Assembly (NCBI GenBank): GCA_003993805.1
Contig: RSEF01000001.1
Location: 178,498,233-178,562,232 of the forward strand
Source: Himantopus leucocephalus
Lineage: Eukaryota; Chordata; Aves; Charadriiformes; Recurvirostridae
Direction of reading: 5' to 3'
DNA length: 64,000 bases
Position 1 is the first letter of the stretch. Each line of letters begins with the position of its first letter. The translations under genes were made by a program, and so were the position numbers. This document shows, piece after piece, positions 60,611 through 64,000 of this stretch. Under the pieces are notes generated by a model. It was not told where the DNA came from. It saw only the letters and a list, made by a program, of their open reading frames with translations, and ran no database searches.

Positions 60611-62539
60611 TTTTCTTAAATATTCAATTCATTATGATTGTATTTTGGTTTAGTTTCCAAATAGCTCAGTAGTAAGCAGTAGTAAGCACTCCAAAGTATG
60701 AAGTTTGTTATATTAATATATATCTTCACACACTCAAGGAAGAAACAAAACAAACCAGTGACAAGACATAATATTATGAGACAGTGCAGATTTCAAGAGA
60801 AAGCAGAAATCATTTATAGACTGAAGTGGTGACAAAAGGACACAGACATCATCATTTTTTAAATTGTTTTATTATAATGTTTCATGGAGCTAGTAGGTAG
60901 TGTCTTCCCAGAGGAAGAAGGAAAACTGTTATGAAAATCAAGTTCATGAAGAAAGAGTGGAGGAGTTTAAATACGTAGGGTATGGTTTTCAAAAACATTG
61001 AGCTTTGGCTTGAGCTCTCTTTCAAGTGAAGTCAACTGTAAAACTGTTATTGACTTCCACGGGAGCAGAGTCATGCCCCACTACAAACTCTCAGCTATTC
61101 CACCTGTGAAACCTGAAACACAAATTTAAGTCTCAATGAGCCACATCCAGTAGATCTGACATGAGTGGAAGATAATGAGAGAAACTCTTTGCGACTCTTG
61201 CAGACAAGAACCAGAGGGAGACACTGAAGTAACACCTGTGATTAAGAAGTGATTTACAATACATAACACCCCAAAATCTGTTGACCCATGACTGAAATGC
61301 TGACTGAGGACCCAATGAGCATAATCAGTCTTCTACAATGTCTGCTAGGGATAACCAGACCTTTTCCAGTCATGCACAGTGGAGGAGAGAAGATGAAGGA
61401 GGGATGCAAGGATGTCTGAATTCCTTGTCTATATTGCCTTCAGAGAGGTCTGCATGGATTGCAGAGTGGAGGAGAGGAGTGGAAGAGTAGCCACAGGCTA
61501 ATGGTAGCCTTCAGGAATAACCTTTGGTTTTCCTTCCATAATTTCAGGTTTGAGGTGAAGTAATATTCATAATTATCAAATCAACACAGGGTACACTTTT
61601 CTAGAAGCATTGTGGCATCGAGTTTTGGTCTTTGTTTGTTATAGATGTGGAAATTGTTTCCTTTGCAAAGAACTGCCAGCAGGACAATAAGGGATCAGGA
61701 GCATGGACTGTCGGGAGCCTTGAAATACTCCCTGGATATGCATCTACTGACAAATAATAGAGGACCATGAAGTGACCTTGGACAGTGAGTCTCTGGCCAC
61801 GCTGCTTAACTGTTAACTTTTTCCCTGGCTCTGTTGTGGACTTCTCCAACTAGCTCTCTCCAAGAGAAAATCTGTAGATAGTCTGGTGGATAGCTGACTT
61901 TAATGAGAGCTCCCAAGTGTCAGTATGCACCAGGCTTGACTTCTTTCTCCCCACATAGTCCCATTACCCCACCAGATTTTGCAGTCCTAGACATCCCAAG
62001 TGTTCTCACACCCACCACAGTCCCCGGGCCTGTAGTTCCACACTCTTTCATAAACTTTTAACTGAACACCCCCAGCAAATCCCACTACTCCACAGAAACA
62101 AGATATTTGTGTAAGTGACGATCCCAAGGACACCACACAAGTCTGAAGAAAAACAGGGAAAACCACTGTGTGGTGTGGATGTTCAGCTTAGCTCCAGGGT
62201 CAGCTGGCTCTCAGCAGCGTAACACAAATTGGTCTCTGTTATCTGGCCTTTGGGCAAGGGTATGATAATATAAATCTACCTACGCTGCTTGCTTCACTTT
62301 CTGCATAAGCAGAATAACAACATTTCTTTCACAGATCCACATGGCTTTACTTTTTTCCCCAATCTCTTTCACAAATATGATGTTAACTCCCCAAATCAAG
62401 CTTTAGATTACCCAGGCTGTAATTTATTTTCTATTAGTAAAAGGCAAGCTTTTATATAGCAGCAGCTACAATGACTTCCAACATGGTGCATCAATGCATT
62501 TATAGACCCACAACCACGGCTGAAAGCGGGACTGGATGA
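60611..62539. other. Unique sequence, possible old repeat traces
   Basis: Around 60985-61080 the words GGTTTTCAAAAACATTGAGC and TTGACTTCCACGGGAGC recall an old archosaur/turtle interspersed repeat, but assignment is not safe. No gene is seen. Confidence 0.45.
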
Positions 62540-62690
62540 ATTGTACCTAATCCATCCCTGATAGTCATTAGTCCAACTTGCTCTTAAAAATTTCAGTGAC
62601 AGAGATTTCACAAATACCCCAGTCTATGCCAGTCAACAGCTACTCTGGTCCTTCCATACTTTCTAGTGATTTCCTCACCACAAAACCCAA
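62540..62690 (-). mobile_element. Old, diverged CR1 fragment, minus strand
   Basis: Reads GTCCAACTTGCTCTTAAAAA, then TTTCAGTGACAGAGATTTCA and CAAATACCCCAGTC. It corresponds to the reverse complement of the old CR1 C-terminal block (the region also present in sense at 5264-5400), with many substitutions. Boundaries are approximate. Confidence 0.6.
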
Positions 62691-63281
62691 CTAGATGCAC
62701 AAAATGATTGTGTGACCTTGAAGGTATCCCTCAAAACCTACGTCTTTTACAGGACATAGCAGGACACAAACACTGTGCAACCCACAAAGTACTGTGACTT
62801 GCCTAAGCAAGTCCAGAGCAAGTCAGCCTGAAGGAGTTTAAAGTGTCAAACATCTCTTTTCAAAGACCACCTCAGCTGACATCTCAGCCATTCAATTTAG
62901 GAAAAAAAGAGCTGGCTTTCTCAAGAGCTATTCAAGAGTTTCCTCTAGTGCTTGCACAAAGCCAGAGTATTTATTCCCATCATTACTAGAAAGAGGTAGA
63001 CCAGGTCATAGCTGCTCTCCAGAGATGATAATTCATCTCTCTGACAGGAATTGTTTAAGGACATTGGGGTGATTTGAAACTCAGGCACTTCATTTGATTG
63101 CTTGAAGTTTGGCATAATGAATCCTGCAGGTTATTCTTTACTAGAGGTATATGTAGCAGGATATATGCTTTTGTTCTGTTTGTGCAGGAGTTAGCACGTT
63201 GGAGTCGTGGTGCCGAATCAGTACGTGTAGCAATTCAAGTAAATAATAGACTGAAATAACAGTGCATGAGGCTTTTATCTC

Positions 63282-63301
63282 AAAAAAAAAAAAAAAAANA
63301 A
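63282..63301 (+). repeat. Poly-A run with a single N
   Basis: Seventeen A, an N at 63299, then two A. Probably a homopolymer where two contigs were joined. No duplicated flank is visible, unlike at the other N sites. Confidence 0.85.
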
Positions 63302-63332
63302 GACCCACAACACATTTGCATTCAGTGTGTTT

Positions 63333-63366
63333 CTCAAATGTGTCATGTGTCTCAAATGTGTCATGT
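63333..63366 (+). repeat. 18-bp unit repeated twice
   Basis: CTCAAATGTGTCATGTGT at 63333-63350 recurs at 63351-63366 (last two bases differ). A slippage-type duplication. Confidence 0.85.
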
Positions 63367-63558
63367 CCTGTTATTTCCAGTCACAGTAATCTAATGTGAC
63401 CAACAGGCTGCAAACAGAATGGAGAAAAAGCCTGATCTTAAGCCAGAGTAGCACAATGCAGCAGAAAAAGATGATGCATGAAGAAGGCTGTGTGCCACAC
63501 TGTGAACTGGTGGAGGTCTAGACTTCGAAATCGTTTTCAGTCAGGGAAGATACATAGT

Positions 63559-63596
63559 GAGTAAAAATAAGGATTCTGAGTAAAAATAAGGATTTT
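63559..63596 (+). repeat. 19-bp unit repeated twice
   Basis: GAGTAAAAATAAGGATTCT at 63559-63577 recurs at 63578-63596 with one difference. Confidence 0.85.
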
Positions 63597-64000
63597 CCCT
63601 AGCACACATGTAAAACAATGTATTGAAGCACCTTGGAATTGTGAAAATTTGATTTATATAAAATTATTACATCTTAAAAAAATAAGTACTCTCTAAAATA
63701 AATTCCGTTTTGAAATAGCATGAGGAAACAAGAACATGTATTTAAACTGATGTGCACAAAGATCTCTGAGGCAACACACTGGAGGTAGGAATAACTATGC
63801 CTGTTGTGAAGGTTCTTCCACTTCCCTGGGGTATAGGATTTATCTCACTATTTGAAATCTATTCATTGACGTCTAAGCCAATCATATAGGATCCTGTTTC
63901 AGTCCATGAAGGGAAATGAGCACCTCTGGGGTTCAGCTCATGCTGCCCATCTTAGAAACCTAAAGTCAGCTGATGTTAATTTCACTTTACAGATTAGTCC

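Larger units (their letters stand above)
62691..64000. other. Unique sequence with small tandem duplications and a poly-A run
   Basis: A poly-A run with an N lies at 63282-63301. Two short perfect or near-perfect tandem duplications lie at 63333-63366 and 63559-63596. No gene or repeat family is recognised. Confidence 0.5.

Noticed and set aside
1..64000. CRISPR arrays, tRNA/rRNA/snRNA genes, CpG islands, bacterial operons
   Set aside because: Looked for on both strands by eye; no regularly spaced repeats, cloverleaf boxes or GC-rich promoter blocks were found.

Overview
The window reads as nuclear DNA of a bird, from a draft short-read assembly. The main evidence is at least twelve fragments of the CR1 LINE family. 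Several keep the CR1 3' end with its short tandem octamer (ATTCTRTG type). Two encode recognisable pieces of the CR1 ORF2 reverse-transcriptase protein. A solo endogenous-retrovirus LTR near the left end matches, from memory, an LTR family widespread in non-galliform birds. The rest is AT-rich sequence with only short open frames. Bacterial, plasmid or phage features (operons, Shine-Dalgarno sites, IS elements, CRISPR) are absent, and no tRNA, rRNA or snRNA gene was recognised. The scaffold has two 100-N gaps (18550-18649 and 36759-36858) and five single Ns.

Layout. 1-20 kb is the repeat-rich part: solo LTR at 272-785, then CR1 pieces at 1711, 5264, 6009, 6911, 9038, 9311, 11249 and 18650. 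About 20.3-34.2 kb is nearly repeat-free, with several AT-rich tracts dense in homeodomain-type TAATTA/ATTA motifs that look like candidate conserved non-coding elements. 34.2-36.9 kb holds a 50-bp-arm inverted repeat, a probable second LTR and a CR1 reverse-transcriptase fragment cut by a gap. 36.9-64 kb is again mostly single-copy AT-rich DNA, with small CR1 relics at 50811, 51560 and 62540, microsatellites, and more candidate non-coding elements.

Genes. No complete gene can be supported. Three segments have exon-like architecture on the + strand. 33619-33771 is a 153-bp phase 0/0 open segment between a consensus acceptor and a GTAAGT donor. 57919-58135 is an acceptor followed by 71 GC-richer codons and a stop. 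28176-28246 is a 71-bp segment with a strong acceptor, an ATG cluster and a weak donor. Their phases do not join directly, so if they belong to one gene other exons are missing. The window is best read as a long intron or an intergenic gene desert.

Assembly artefacts matter here. Three short tandem duplications (19979-20264, 35246-35724, 41830-42149) each have a single N exactly at the junction. This suggests overlapping contig ends that were not merged rather than biological duplications. No previously undescribed system is convincingly visible. The items most worth checking are the exon candidates, the hairpin at 34225-34412 and the motif-dense repeat-free tracts.
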